A DNA stretch of 64,000 nt from Holophagaceae bacterium (GTDB taxonomy: Bacteria; Acidobacteriota; Holophagae; Holophagales; Holophagaceae): contig JADKJH010000001.1 in NCBI GenBank assembly GCA_016722505.1, forward strand, positions 1,364,001-1,428,000, written 5' to 3'. The notes beneath the pieces were generated by a model that was not told the origin of the DNA, ran no database searches, and saw nothing but the letters and a program-made list of their open reading frames with translations. The position numbers and the translations under genes were made by a program. The stretch's first letter is position 1; each line of letters starts with the position of its first letter. Positions 8,001 to 16,034 of this stretch are shown here, piece after piece.

Positions 8001-8856
8001 ACCTCAAGCGCCAAGCTTTGGGTCGAGGGCTCACCTCGCTGATGAGCCAGCACGCCTCTGATGACTCCCCTCAACGGGAAGTCCCTGTGGGGTCGTTGTT
8101 CCCCAACCGCCAGCAGCCGCGCACGCACTTCGATGAAACGGCCCTGGAAGAGTTGGCCGCCAGCCTGAAGATGCATGGCATGGTGCAGCCCATCATCGCC
8201 CGCAAGGTCGGTGAAAAGTTCGAAATCATCGCCGGTGAGCGCAGATGGCGAGCGGCCCGGAAGGCTGGCATCCCCATGGTCCCGGTGGTGCTCAAGGAGG
8301 TTCCGGACGACCAGTTGCTGGAATTCGCCTTGGTGGAAAACATCCAACGCCAGGAGCTGAACCCCATCGAGGAAGCCAAGGCTTTCTGGCAACTTGGCGA
8401 ACATTTGCGGTTGACCCAGGAGCAGGTGGCGGACCGTGTCGCCAAGAGCCGCTCGCAGGTTGCCAATACACTGCGTCTTCTCCGCCTTCCCTCCGCCATA
8501 CAAGAATATGTGGCCATGGGCCAGATCAGCACGGGTCACGCAAAAGTGCTCATGGGCCTGCCGGATGCGCTATTCATGGAGCAGATGGCCCAGGTCGTGA
8601 TCCAGGAACAACTCAGCGTCCGGGCCCTTGAATCCAAGCTTCACCATCTCAGCAGGGAAGGCAAGCCCAAGGGCAGGAAAAGCATCCCCACGCGGTCTTC
8701 ATCAAAGCCGCCGCCGAGGAACTGACCTTGGCCTGGTCCACCAAGGTTGAGATCAAATCCAAGGGCAAGGGCGGCGTCGTCATGCTCCACTTTGGAAGCG
8801 AGGGTGAGCTCGACAGGCTATTTGAAGCCATGAAGCAAGGGCCCCGGAAGAAGTAA
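7997..8856 (+). CDS. parB: Chromosome-partitioning protein ParB, with a frameshift before its C-terminal domain
   Basis: The first ~225 residues are normal ParB: PNRQQPRTHFDE, the CTPase motif AGERRWRAARKAG, ENIQRQELNPIEEA and the helix-turn-helix QEQVADRVAKSRSQVANTLRLL. The frame then runs into a premature stop at 8723-8725. The C-terminal dimerisation domain continues in the -1 frame (HAVFIKAAAEEL ... VVMLHFGSEGELDRLFEAM) to a stop at 8854-8856. One extra A in the run at 8677-8681 restores a continuous GRKKHPHAVFIKAAAEEL. I therefore give the whole span. Either the base is missing through sequence error, or this ParB has truly lost its dimer domain. Confidence 0.88.
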
Positions 8857-8860
8857 GGAA

Positions 8861-8899
8861 GTCATTGCAGAAGCAGGCCGTCACTCAATGACAATTTTT
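8861..8899 (+). terminator. Likely intrinsic terminator after parAB
   Basis: GTCATTG (8861-8867) pairs with CAATGAC (8886-8892), followed by AATTTTT. It lies five bases after the restored parB stop, which supports the longer ParB reading. The stem is short and the loop long (18 bases), so strength is uncertain. Confidence 0.45.
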
Positions 8900-8940
8900 C
8901 CTTCCAGTGGCTAGGGCGGCATAAGGGGCCGTAAAAGCCT

Positions 8941-8959
8941 AACCAGAAAAGTACTGGTT
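8941..8959. promoter_or_regulatory. Inverted repeat and -10-like box upstream of accD
   Basis: AACCAG (8941-8946) and CTGGTT (8954-8959) form a perfect 6-bp dyad; TATAAC follows at 8964-8969, about 25 bases before the accD start. This could be the accD-folC promoter with an operator over its -35 region. No regulator can be assigned. Confidence 0.3.
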
Positions 8960-8994
8960 ATTCTATAACGGCACCTAAAAGTCGAGGTTCGGTC

Positions 8995-9846
8995 ATGTCC
9001 TGGTTCATCAAGAAACGCCAACAAAAGACCGCTGTCGAGGCCAAGACCGTCCGGGTGCCCGAAGGCCTCTGGATCAAGTGCGACAATTGCCGCGAACTCA
9101 TCTACCGCGCGGAGTTGGTGAATACCCATAACGTCTGTCCCAAATGCGGCTACCACTTCCGGATCGGCGTGGAAGAGCGCTTGGCCAACCTTATGGATGA
9201 GGGCTGGGTAAGGCTCTTCTCGGAGTTGCGTTCCGCCGACCCGTTGAATTTTGTGGCTTCGAAAGCCTATGCGGATCAGCTCAAGAAGCTCGAAGCCGCG
9301 GGCCAGACCGAGGATGCGGTCGTGATCGTGGAAGGGGCCATTTCGGGCCATCCGGTGGTGATGGGTGTCATGAATTTCGATTTCCTGGCGGCCTCCATGG
9401 GCAGCGTGGTGGGCGAGAAATTGAAGCTTGGGGCCGAGCGAGCCCTTGCCAAAAAGTGCGCCTTCATCATCGTCAGCTGCTCTGGAGGCGCGCGCATGCA
9501 GGAGGGCACGCTGTCGCTGATGCAGATGGCCAAAGTCAGCGCGGCCCTCGCCAAACTGGACCTGGCGGGTCTCCCCTATTTCTCCATTCTCACGGATCCC
9601 ACCACGGGTGGAGTCTCGGCAAGCTTCGCCATGCTGGGGGACTTAAATATTGCAGAACCCAAGGCCCTCATTGGGTTTGCCGGTCCACGGGTCATCGAAC
9701 AAACCATCAAGCAAAGCCTTCCGGAAGGCTTCCAGCGATCTGAATTCCTGCTGGCCCACGGCATGGTGGATAAAGTTGTTTCCCGGGATCAACTCAAGGA
9801 GTTTGTGGCCTCATGTCTAGCATGGATGCTCCCAACCGGCGCCTGA
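8995..9846 (+). CDS. accD: Acetyl-CoA carboxylase carboxyltransferase subunit beta
   Basis: Transfers carboxyl from carboxybiotin to acetyl-CoA, making malonyl-CoA for fatty-acid synthesis, together with AccA (not in the window). The N-terminal four-cysteine zinc finger is visible as CDNC ... CPKC (residues ~27-50), and the crotonase-like core contains VSCSGGARMQEG, the glycine-rich TDPTTGGVSASFA and FAGPRVIEQT. At 283 residues it is the normal length. It overlaps folC by 34 bases, the classical accD-folC arrangement. Confidence 0.97.
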   Translation: MSWFIKKRQQKTAVEAKTVRVPEGLWIKCDNCRELIYRAELVNTHNVCPKCGYHFRIGVEERLANLMDEGWVRLFSELRSADPLNFVASKAYADQLKKLEAAGQTEDAVVIVEGAISGHPVVMGVMNFDFLAASMGSVVGEKLKLGAERALAKKCAFIIVSCSGGARMQEGTLSLMQMAKVSAALAKLDLAGLPYFSILTDPTTGGVSASFAMLGDLNIAEPKALIGFAGPRVIEQTIKQSLPEGFQRSEFLLAHGMVDKVVSRDQLKEFVASCLAWMLPTGA

Positions 9847-11144
9847 ACGCTGATGCCAGCCCAAATCCAGAGTCCTCGGCGCCAGAGCACAAGGGCCCAG
9901 ACGATGCTCATTGGCGGCGAGCCAAGGATTGGCCCCATCTTGAAAAACTGGACAAGCGCGCCCATTGGGGCATCAAGAAAGGCTTGGGGAACACCACCGC
10001 GCTACTGAAAGCGCTGGGCCGCCCTGATCGGAACTACCCCATCGTCCTGATCGCGGGCACCAACGGCAAGGGCAGTGTAGGCGCGCTTCTGGCCCACGCG
10101 ATGAAATCGGCGGGCAGTGTGGTCGGTTGGTACACTTCGCCGCATCTGGTATCCCCTCTGGAACGCATCTGGATTGACGGGCAGTACATCGGCGCGGGGG
10201 CGTTGGACTTGCTGCTGAACGAGGCCTTCGAGGCCGAACGGGATGAAGGCCTTGATGCCACCTATTTTGAATTGATGACCGTGGCGGCCTTCTCGGCTTT
10301 TCGCATGACTGGGGTGGAGCTGGCCATCGTGGAGGTCGGGTTGGGTGGCCGCTGGGATGCCACCAATGCTTGCGAACCCATGGTCTCGGTGCTGACCAAT
10401 GTAGGCCTGGAGCACCAACAATATTTAGGGAACACACTGGAAACCATCGCCAAGGAAAAGCTTTGCATCGCCCGGGACGGCCACACCCTGGTGGTGGGCC
10501 AAGACTTGAAGGCCGATTGGCTTTGGCCTCTGCTGGAATGCCGTCCCGCCATCTTTCCCGCGCCCGCAATCCCGCCTTCGGAAATCGCCTGGGACCACTC
10601 GGTGGTGAACGGACATCGCTTGAACCTTGCTGGAGCCCACCAGGTGAAGAACCTGGCGACGGCCCTTGAAGCCATGCGACACCTGCGATGCCTGGGTTTC
10701 CCCATCCCCGATGCGGCGCTATGGAAAGGCATTGAGGAAACCCAATGGCCCGGCCGTCTTTGGAAGGTGCCGGGCCTTCAGGATGTCTGGATGGATGGCG
10801 CCCACAATGCGGATGGCGCCAAGGTGCTGGCAGACCACGCCGTGGCTTGCGATATTCATCCCATTCTTTATTTTGGCGCCATGAAGGACAAGGACCTGGT
10901 GGCGATGAAAGCGCAATTGATCCGCATGGCGCCGCGCGCTGTCATCGGCATCGTGGGCCAAGGGGATCGCTGGGCCAGTGCGGAAAAGCTTCGCTCTGTG
11001 TGGGGTGATGATTTGGAAATCCTGAGCATCTCCGAGTCGGCGGCAAGGTTCCAGCAGAAGACCGGCACGACACGGCTGGTCACGGGCTCACTCTACCTGC
11101 TGGGGGACCTCATGCAGGAACTCCGCATCTTCCCCAAGGCCTAG
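9813..11144 (+). CDS. folC: Folylpolyglutamate synthase / dihydrofolate synthase
   Basis: A Mur-ligase-family enzyme adding glutamate to dihydropteroate or folates with ATP. The P-loop is IAGTNGKGSVGALLAH and the following YTSPHLVSPLERI is typical of FolC. MDGAHNADGAKVL is the C-terminal domain signature. The ATG at 9813 lies inside accD; ATG 9822 is an equally possible start. The ~40 residues before RAKDWPHLEKL are not part of the usual family, so the true start may be later. The pairing with accD is common in bacteria. Confidence 0.94.
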   Translation: MSSMDAPNRRLNADASPNPESSAPEHKGPDDAHWRRAKDWPHLEKLDKRAHWGIKKGLGNTTALLKALGRPDRNYPIVLIAGTNGKGSVGALLAHAMKSAGSVVGWYTSPHLVSPLERIWIDGQYIGAGALDLLLNEAFEAERDEGLDATYFELMTVAAFSAFRMTGVELAIVEVGLGGRWDATNACEPMVSVLTNVGLEHQQYLGNTLETIAKEKLCIARDGHTLVVGQDLKADWLWPLLECRPAIFPAPAIPPSEIAWDHSVVNGHRLNLAGAHQVKNLATALEAMRHLRCLGFPIPDAALWKGIEETQWPGRLWKVPGLQDVWMDGAHNADGAKVLADHAVACDIHPILYFGAMKDKDLVAMKAQLIRMAPRAVIGIVGQGDRWASAEKLRSVWGDDLEILSISESAARFQQKTGTTRLVTGSLYLLGDLMQELRIFPKA

Positions 11145-11168
11145 GAAAGGCCATCTGATGATTCACCG

Positions 11169-13943
11169 ATGACTCCCAAGAAAGGGTTTAAAGAAACGGG
11201 TTTTGGGCCTGGAGCAGACGAGGATACTTGGTCTGGCAGCCTGAGGCCTGGGCCGGACATGGATCCGTGGGCTTTCGCGGAGTGGGATCGTTATCGCGTC
11301 CTGGAGCTGCTGGGCGAGGGCGGCGTGGGGCAAGTCTTCCTGGCGGAGGATCCCAAGCTGCGCCGAAAGGTCGCGCTGAAATTCCTGCGCTCTAACAATC
11401 CCAACTCTGTCCGCCGCTTGCTCCTGGAGGCCCAGCTGCAGGCGGCACTGGACCATCCCAACATCTGCAAAGTCCACGAAGTCGGTGAGCTGGAGGGTCG
11501 GCCTTACATCGCACTGCAATTCATCGAGGGGGAAACCCTGGACCAGGCGGCGCCGAGGCTCGACCTCCGTGCCAAGGCCGCGCTGGTGGCCTTGGTGGCA
11601 GAGGCGCTGCACACGGCCCATCGCATGGGCCTTGTCCACCGCGACATCAAGCCGGCCAATATCATGCTTGAGCCCCTGGAGCCAAAAACGGACGGCGGTT
11701 TCAAACCCTACATCATGGATTTCGGATTAGCGAGGGGACCCGAGGACTCGGGGCTCACGAAAACCGGCGAAACCATGGGAACACCTTCCTTCATGGCGCC
11801 GGAACAGGCCAAGGGCGATTGGCATCTTCTGGATCGGCGCAGCGATGTTTTCAGCCTTGGCGCGACGCTCTACACAGCCATCGCAGGGCAGCCGCCTTTT
11901 GCCGCCGGCTCCGCACTGGAAACCATGCGCCGCCTTGTGGAAGAAGAACCCGCGCCCCTCCGACGGCGCTTCCCAGCGGTTTCGGCGGACCTTGAAACCA
12001 TCATCCTCACTTGTTTAGAAAAGGAACCAGGCCGACGATACGACACGGCCTTGGCTCTCGCGCAGGATCTCCATCGTTACCTGGATGGCGAACCCATCGC
12101 GGCCCGGCGGGTGGGTTTGATGCGCCAAGCCTGGACCAAGCTGCAAAAGCACCGCTCTCTTTTCATCACCTTGGTTTCAGCGGTTTGCGCCCTGGCCGCC
12201 CTTGGTGGATGGATGGCCCTGGCAAGGGTCCGGGATCGTGCCGCAGCCTCGCGATTCAGCCGGGTGGCTCAGGAAGCCGAGCGCGCCGAAGGCCAGATGC
12301 AGGCTGCGCGGCTCTTCCCGCTCCATGATCTGAGCCCCAGTTACTCGATGGTCCGCAAGTGGATGGACAATTTGCACAGGGTGGCCGATCCAGAGCAGGA
12401 AGCTTCCACCGCCTATGGACTAGGCCGAGGCCACCTGATGCTGGGTGAATACGGGCAGGCCCTTCGTTGGCTCAGACAGGCGCAGCATCTCGGCGCCCAT
12501 GGACCAGAGGTGGAGCTGCCCTTGGCCCAAGCCCTGGGGGAGTTGTACCGTGCTGGATTGGATGAATCGGCCACGGAGCCCGATCCGAGCAGACGTGCTG
12601 CGCGGGAGTCAGAGCTGCGCGCCAATTTCCGCGATCCCGCGCTGGCGTTGGTTCGGGCCCACGCTCTGGACCGGCCTGAGGCCAAGGATTTGATGACAGG
12701 CCTCGTGGCTTTTTATGAAGGCCGTTACACAGATGCAATCGTCTCCGCGCGGTCGGCGCAGGCGGAATTTTCCACACGGGTGGAAGGCCTCCGGTTAGAA
12801 GCCGAATCCCATGCGGCCATGGCTTCGGCCCTATTGCTCGCCGGCCGCGCGGCAGAGGCCCGCCCGGAACAAGAAGCGGCCCAGGCTTGCCTCCGCACGG
12901 CGCTCACCATCGCACGGAGCGATCCACGGTTGCATCAGGCCTTGGGGTCGCTCCAGCGCTTCAGTTTCGAAATGGCTTTCAAAGAAAAGGGCAATGTGGG
13001 TTCTGGGCGCCTGGCGGCGATAGCGGCGCTGGAACATGCGGTACAGGCCGATCCCCGCGCTTTGATGCCGCGCCTGGAACTGGCTCGGGCTTGGGTCAAA
13101 CAGGGCTACGCCCTGGAGGACCGTGGCCAGAATCCCCAGCCTCATTATGAAGAAGCCTTGCTGGTGATGCGCCGCGCCGTGGCGGATCACCCTTCCAATG
13201 TGGAAGCTTGGGCCTTTTTGGGGACGGTTTGGCTCGCGAAGGCGGAGTACGCTTTCAATCATGGAGGCGGGGGAGAGAGCGCGCTGCTGGAATCCCGCGA
13301 GGCCTTCGTCCGCGCCAAGGCTTTGGGGCCGCTGGATTACACCTACTTGGATGAAGCGGTGTGGATGATGCCTACCCGAGCCCGGGAGGCCATGGACTCC
13401 GGGCTCGATCCCGAGCCGGTGCGCGTGGAGCTTGCATCCATGGCGGAGGCCCTTATCGCATCGGGCAAGGGGGAGTATGACGCGCGGTTCGTGCAAGGGC
13501 AGGTCTATGGATTTTGCGGGCGCTGGAAATCATTGAATAAAAAGGAGAGCGGGGCGGATTTCGATGCCGCCGTCGCGGCCCTGCGCCGTTGCATGGCCTT
13601 GTCGCCCTCCAATACCAACGCATATGGACAGTTTGCGCTGGTCCTTAGATGGAAGGCGGAGGCCGAGCGTGATGCCCACCGCGATCCGCGCCCCGCGCTG
13701 GAAGAGGGCTTGGCGGTAGTGTCCGAAGCTCTATTGAAAAACCCCGGCATCCTCGCGCACCACCTCCGCCGTGGCGAGTTGCTATGCTTGCGGGCGGAGT
13801 TGGATCGAGGGGCGGGGCGGACTTCCGCTAAGAATCTCTCTGAGGCGAAAATATCTCTGGTGAAAGCCCACGCCCTTGACCGCACCCATCGTGAAGTCAC
13901 AGCGCTGGAAACCCGGATCCGGGCCATTGAAGGGAACTCCTGA
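11169..13943 (+). CDS. Membrane-anchored serine/threonine kinase with a large TPR half
   Basis: A 924-residue protein. The kinase domain occupies about residues 40-310: glycine loop LGEGGVGQVFLAED, lysine in VALKFL, catalytic VHRDIKPANIML, metal-binding MDFGLARG and MAPEQAKG. One membrane helix follows near residues 330-352 (LFITLVSAVCALAALGGWMAL). The remaining ~570 residues are alpha-helical TPR-like repeats, probably outside the membrane. This kinase-TM-TPR arrangement is widespread in Acidobacteriota. Its stop overlaps the transporter start at 13943, so it may share an mRNA with the next two genes. Ligand and substrates unknown. Confidence 0.9.
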   Translation: MTPKKGFKETGFGPGADEDTWSGSLRPGPDMDPWAFAEWDRYRVLELLGEGGVGQVFLAEDPKLRRKVALKFLRSNNPNSVRRLLLEAQLQAALDHPNICKVHEVGELEGRPYIALQFIEGETLDQAAPRLDLRAKAALVALVAEALHTAHRMGLVHRDIKPANIMLEPLEPKTDGGFKPYIMDFGLARGPEDSGLTKTGETMGTPSFMAPEQAKGDWHLLDRRSDVFSLGATLYTAIAGQPPFAAGSALETMRRLVEEEPAPLRRRFPAVSADLETIILTCLEKEPGRRYDTALALAQDLHRYLDGEPIAARRVGLMRQAWTKLQKHRSLFITLVSAVCALAALGGWMALARVRDRAAASRFSRVAQEAERAEGQMQAARLFPLHDLSPSYSMVRKWMDNLHRVADPEQEASTAYGLGRGHLMLGEYGQALRWLRQAQHLGAHGPEVELPLAQALGELYRAGLDESATEPDPSRRAARESELRANFRDPALALVRAHALDRPEAKDLMTGLVAFYEGRYTDAIVSARSAQAEFSTRVEGLRLEAESHAAMASALLLAGRAAEARPEQEAAQACLRTALTIARSDPRLHQALGSLQRFSFEMAFKEKGNVGSGRLAAIAALEHAVQADPRALMPRLELARAWVKQGYALEDRGQNPQPHYEEALLVMRRAVADHPSNVEAWAFLGTVWLAKAEYAFNHGGGGESALLESREAFVRAKALGPLDYTYLDEAVWMMPTRAREAMDSGLDPEPVRVELASMAEALIASGKGEYDARFVQGQVYGFCGRWKSLNKKESGADFDAAVAALRRCMALSPSNTNAYGQFALVLRWKAEAERDAHRDPRPALEEGLAVVSEALLKNPGILAHHLRRGELLCLRAELDRGAGRTSAKNLSEAKISLVKAHALDRTHREVTALETRIRAIEGNS

Positions 13944-14845
13944 TGTCGGCGAATTCATCCAAAGCTCTAACCCTGTCCCTGGCCGCGAACCTCGGCATCG
14001 CCATCTCGAAATTCGTGGTTTTCGGGCTGACCCATTCCAGCTCCATGTTGACCGAAGCCGTTCATAGCGTGGCCGACTGCGGCAATCAGCTTCTGCTTTT
14101 CATCGGTATGAGAAAAGGCCAGAAACCTGCCACCGCAGCGCATCCCTTGGGCCAGGGACAGGCTGCCTTCGTGGCGAGTTTTTTGGTGGCTCTGTTGCTG
14201 TTCTCAGTGGGCGGCATTTATTCGATGGTGGAAGGCCTCCATAAAATCCGCCACCCCGAAGCGCCCCATGATCTGGGTTGGGCCGTGGGGTTGTTGATCT
14301 TCGCCCTGCTGCTTGAAGGCATCTCCATGAGGGGCGCTTTGCAGGCAGCCAAAGCGGAGCGGGGCCGAAAATCACTGTTGCGTTATATGCGGGATAGCAG
14401 CGCCACGGAATTGATCGTGGTGCTCGCCGAAGATGCCGCGGCCCTTGCGGGCCTGGGCCTGGCGCTTGCCTCAGTGTTGTTGACTCTAGCCACTGGAAAC
14501 CCGGTTTGGGATGGCATCGGCAGCCTTCTCATCGGTTTGCTTCTGGTGGCCGTAGCTCTTTTCGTAGGCACCGAAGTGACCAGCCTGCTGATGAATGAGG
14601 CCCCGCCATTGGGTCTTCGGGCTGCCATCCGCGCTTCAGTGGACGAGGACCCTGAAGTTGAAGCCACACTTAACCTCATCGCTGTGGTCATCGGGAGCGG
14701 AAGATTGATGCTCGCCCTGAAAATCCGTTTCAAGGATCAACCCAGCGGCAGCGCCCTGGTGGAAGCGATCAACGCACTGGAACTCCGCTTGAAAACCGAG
14801 TTCCCGCAAATCCAACACCTATTCGTGGAACCCGATGAGAACTGA
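13943..14845 (+). CDS. Cation diffusion facilitator family transporter
   Basis: A 300-residue inner-membrane metal/proton antiporter with about five or six hydrophobic helices. The metal-site motif in TM2 reads HSSSMLTEAVHSVADCGNQ; the first acidic ligand is Glu rather than Asp, as in the ZnT9-like (SLC30A9) branch rather than the ordinary ZitB/FieF branch. The cytosolic C-terminal domain begins near residue 230 (ASVDEDPEVEATLNLIAVVIG). Start overlaps the preceding kinase stop. The substrate (Zn, Mn or Fe) cannot be told from the sequence. Confidence 0.87.
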   Translation: MSANSSKALTLSLAANLGIAISKFVVFGLTHSSSMLTEAVHSVADCGNQLLLFIGMRKGQKPATAAHPLGQGQAAFVASFLVALLLFSVGGIYSMVEGLHKIRHPEAPHDLGWAVGLLIFALLLEGISMRGALQAAKAERGRKSLLRYMRDSSATELIVVLAEDAAALAGLGLALASVLLTLATGNPVWDGIGSLLIGLLLVAVALFVGTEVTSLLMNEAPPLGLRAAIRASVDEDPEVEATLNLIAVVIGSGRLMLALKIRFKDQPSGSALVEAINALELRLKTEFPQIQHLFVEPDEN

Positions 14846-16007
14846 AAGCCGAGTCGTGAAAGGGCTACTGTTCCTTGGATGGTGCATGGCCCAGGTTCTG
14901 TGGGGGGGCGCCAGTCCCAGGATCGTGGTTGGCACACGGACCCAGACACCGCCTTACGAATATTCCGATGATAAAGGGCGGCTGACGGGCTATTGCGTAG
15001 AGGTGCTTCAAGCCTGTGCGGAGAACAGCGGGCTGGACCTGGAAATCCGGCGCTCTTCCAACACCCAGCTATGGGATGCCATGGATCGCGGGGAGTTGGA
15101 CCTCATCAGCGCCGCCATCTACTCTGAAGACCGCACCAGGACGGTGGACTTTTCAGTTCCGCTGGCCTATGTGCCCTACATCTTGCTGGTGCGGAAGGAA
15201 AACGCTGGAATCCAATCTGAACGGGACCTCCAGGGGAAAGAGCTGCTGGTCGTGGAGCGCAGCGCCATGATGCGTTACGCGACCGCCCGCGGCCTTCGGC
15301 ATCGAAGCGTTCCGGATTATGAATCAGGGCTAATGGAGTTGGTTGCCGGGAAGGGGGATGCGGTTCTGGTGCCCAAGTTCACCTGGTTGTATTTGTCCAA
15401 GCAGCTTCATCTCTCAGGTTTGCAGGCGGTTTCTACGGAGATCTATCCCGAACGCGTCTGTTTCGCCGTTCGCAAGGGCCAGTCAACCCTGCTTGCCACT
15501 CTGAACGAGGCTGTCTTCCAACTGAAGAGCAGCGGCAAACTGGACGAAATCTACGACCGGCACCTCGGAAGCCTTGAACAATCGCAGCTTCCGTTCAAGC
15601 GGGCCGCGCGGAAGATGGCGGTGATCCTCGTCCCGGCTTTGATGCTGCTGGGTTTCCTGGCGCAGCTGGCTTGGACATTTTCCCTGCGCAGTCAGGTGAG
15701 GCGCCGGACCTCCGAGCTGCGGCTTGAGCTCGGGAGAAGGGAGGTGGCCGAGGCCGAACTGGAATCCACCGTCGAGCGGCTTAGCAAAGCGCTTCACGAG
15801 GTCCACCAGCTTTCCGGTCTCTTGCCCATTTGCGCTAACTGCAAAAAAATACGTGATAGCCATGGCACCTGGCAACCGCTCGAAGGCTATATCAGCGCCA
15901 AATCCGAAGCCACCTTCAGTCACGGCATCTGCCCTCAGTGCAGCCAAGCGCTATATCCCGAATATCACGCAGAAGAATCCGAGGGCCACCCAAAAGACCC
16001 GGAATAA
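14835..16007 (+). CDS. Periplasmic-binding-domain membrane protein with a C-terminal Cys motif
   Basis: A signal-like N-terminus (residues ~1-27) leads into a family-3 solute-binding domain (~28-255): VGTRTQTPPYEYSD, GRLTGYCVEVLQ and LDLISAAIYSEDRTRTVDFS are typical of amino-acid-binding proteins. A single membrane helix follows (~258-285, MAVILVPALMLLGFLAQLAW), then a short coiled coil. The tail carries LLPICANCKKIRDSHGTW, YISAKSEATFSHGICPQC, a CxxC...CxxC element known from the ends of many sensor proteins. There is no kinase, GGDEF or methyl-accepting domain. It may be a receptor that signals through a metal- or redox-binding tail. Overlaps the CDF gene by 11 bases. Confidence 0.78.
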   Translation: MRTESRVVKGLLFLGWCMAQVLWGGASPRIVVGTRTQTPPYEYSDDKGRLTGYCVEVLQACAENSGLDLEIRRSSNTQLWDAMDRGELDLISAAIYSEDRTRTVDFSVPLAYVPYILLVRKENAGIQSERDLQGKELLVVERSAMMRYATARGLRHRSVPDYESGLMELVAGKGDAVLVPKFTWLYLSKQLHLSGLQAVSTEIYPERVCFAVRKGQSTLLATLNEAVFQLKSSGKLDEIYDRHLGSLEQSQLPFKRAARKMAVILVPALMLLGFLAQLAWTFSLRSQVRRRTSELRLELGRREVAEAELESTVERLSKALHEVHQLSGLLPICANCKKIRDSHGTWQPLEGYISAKSEATFSHGICPQCSQALYPEYHAEESEGHPKDPE

Positions 16008-16034
16008 TTATCGGACGATGATTTGAAAGAGGCA

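Noticed and set aside
8660..8700. Programmed -1 frameshifting in parB
   Set aside because: No X-XXY-YYZ slippery heptamer is in the right phase (codons read AGG AAA AGC) and no downstream pseudoknot is evident; a missing base explains the data more simply.
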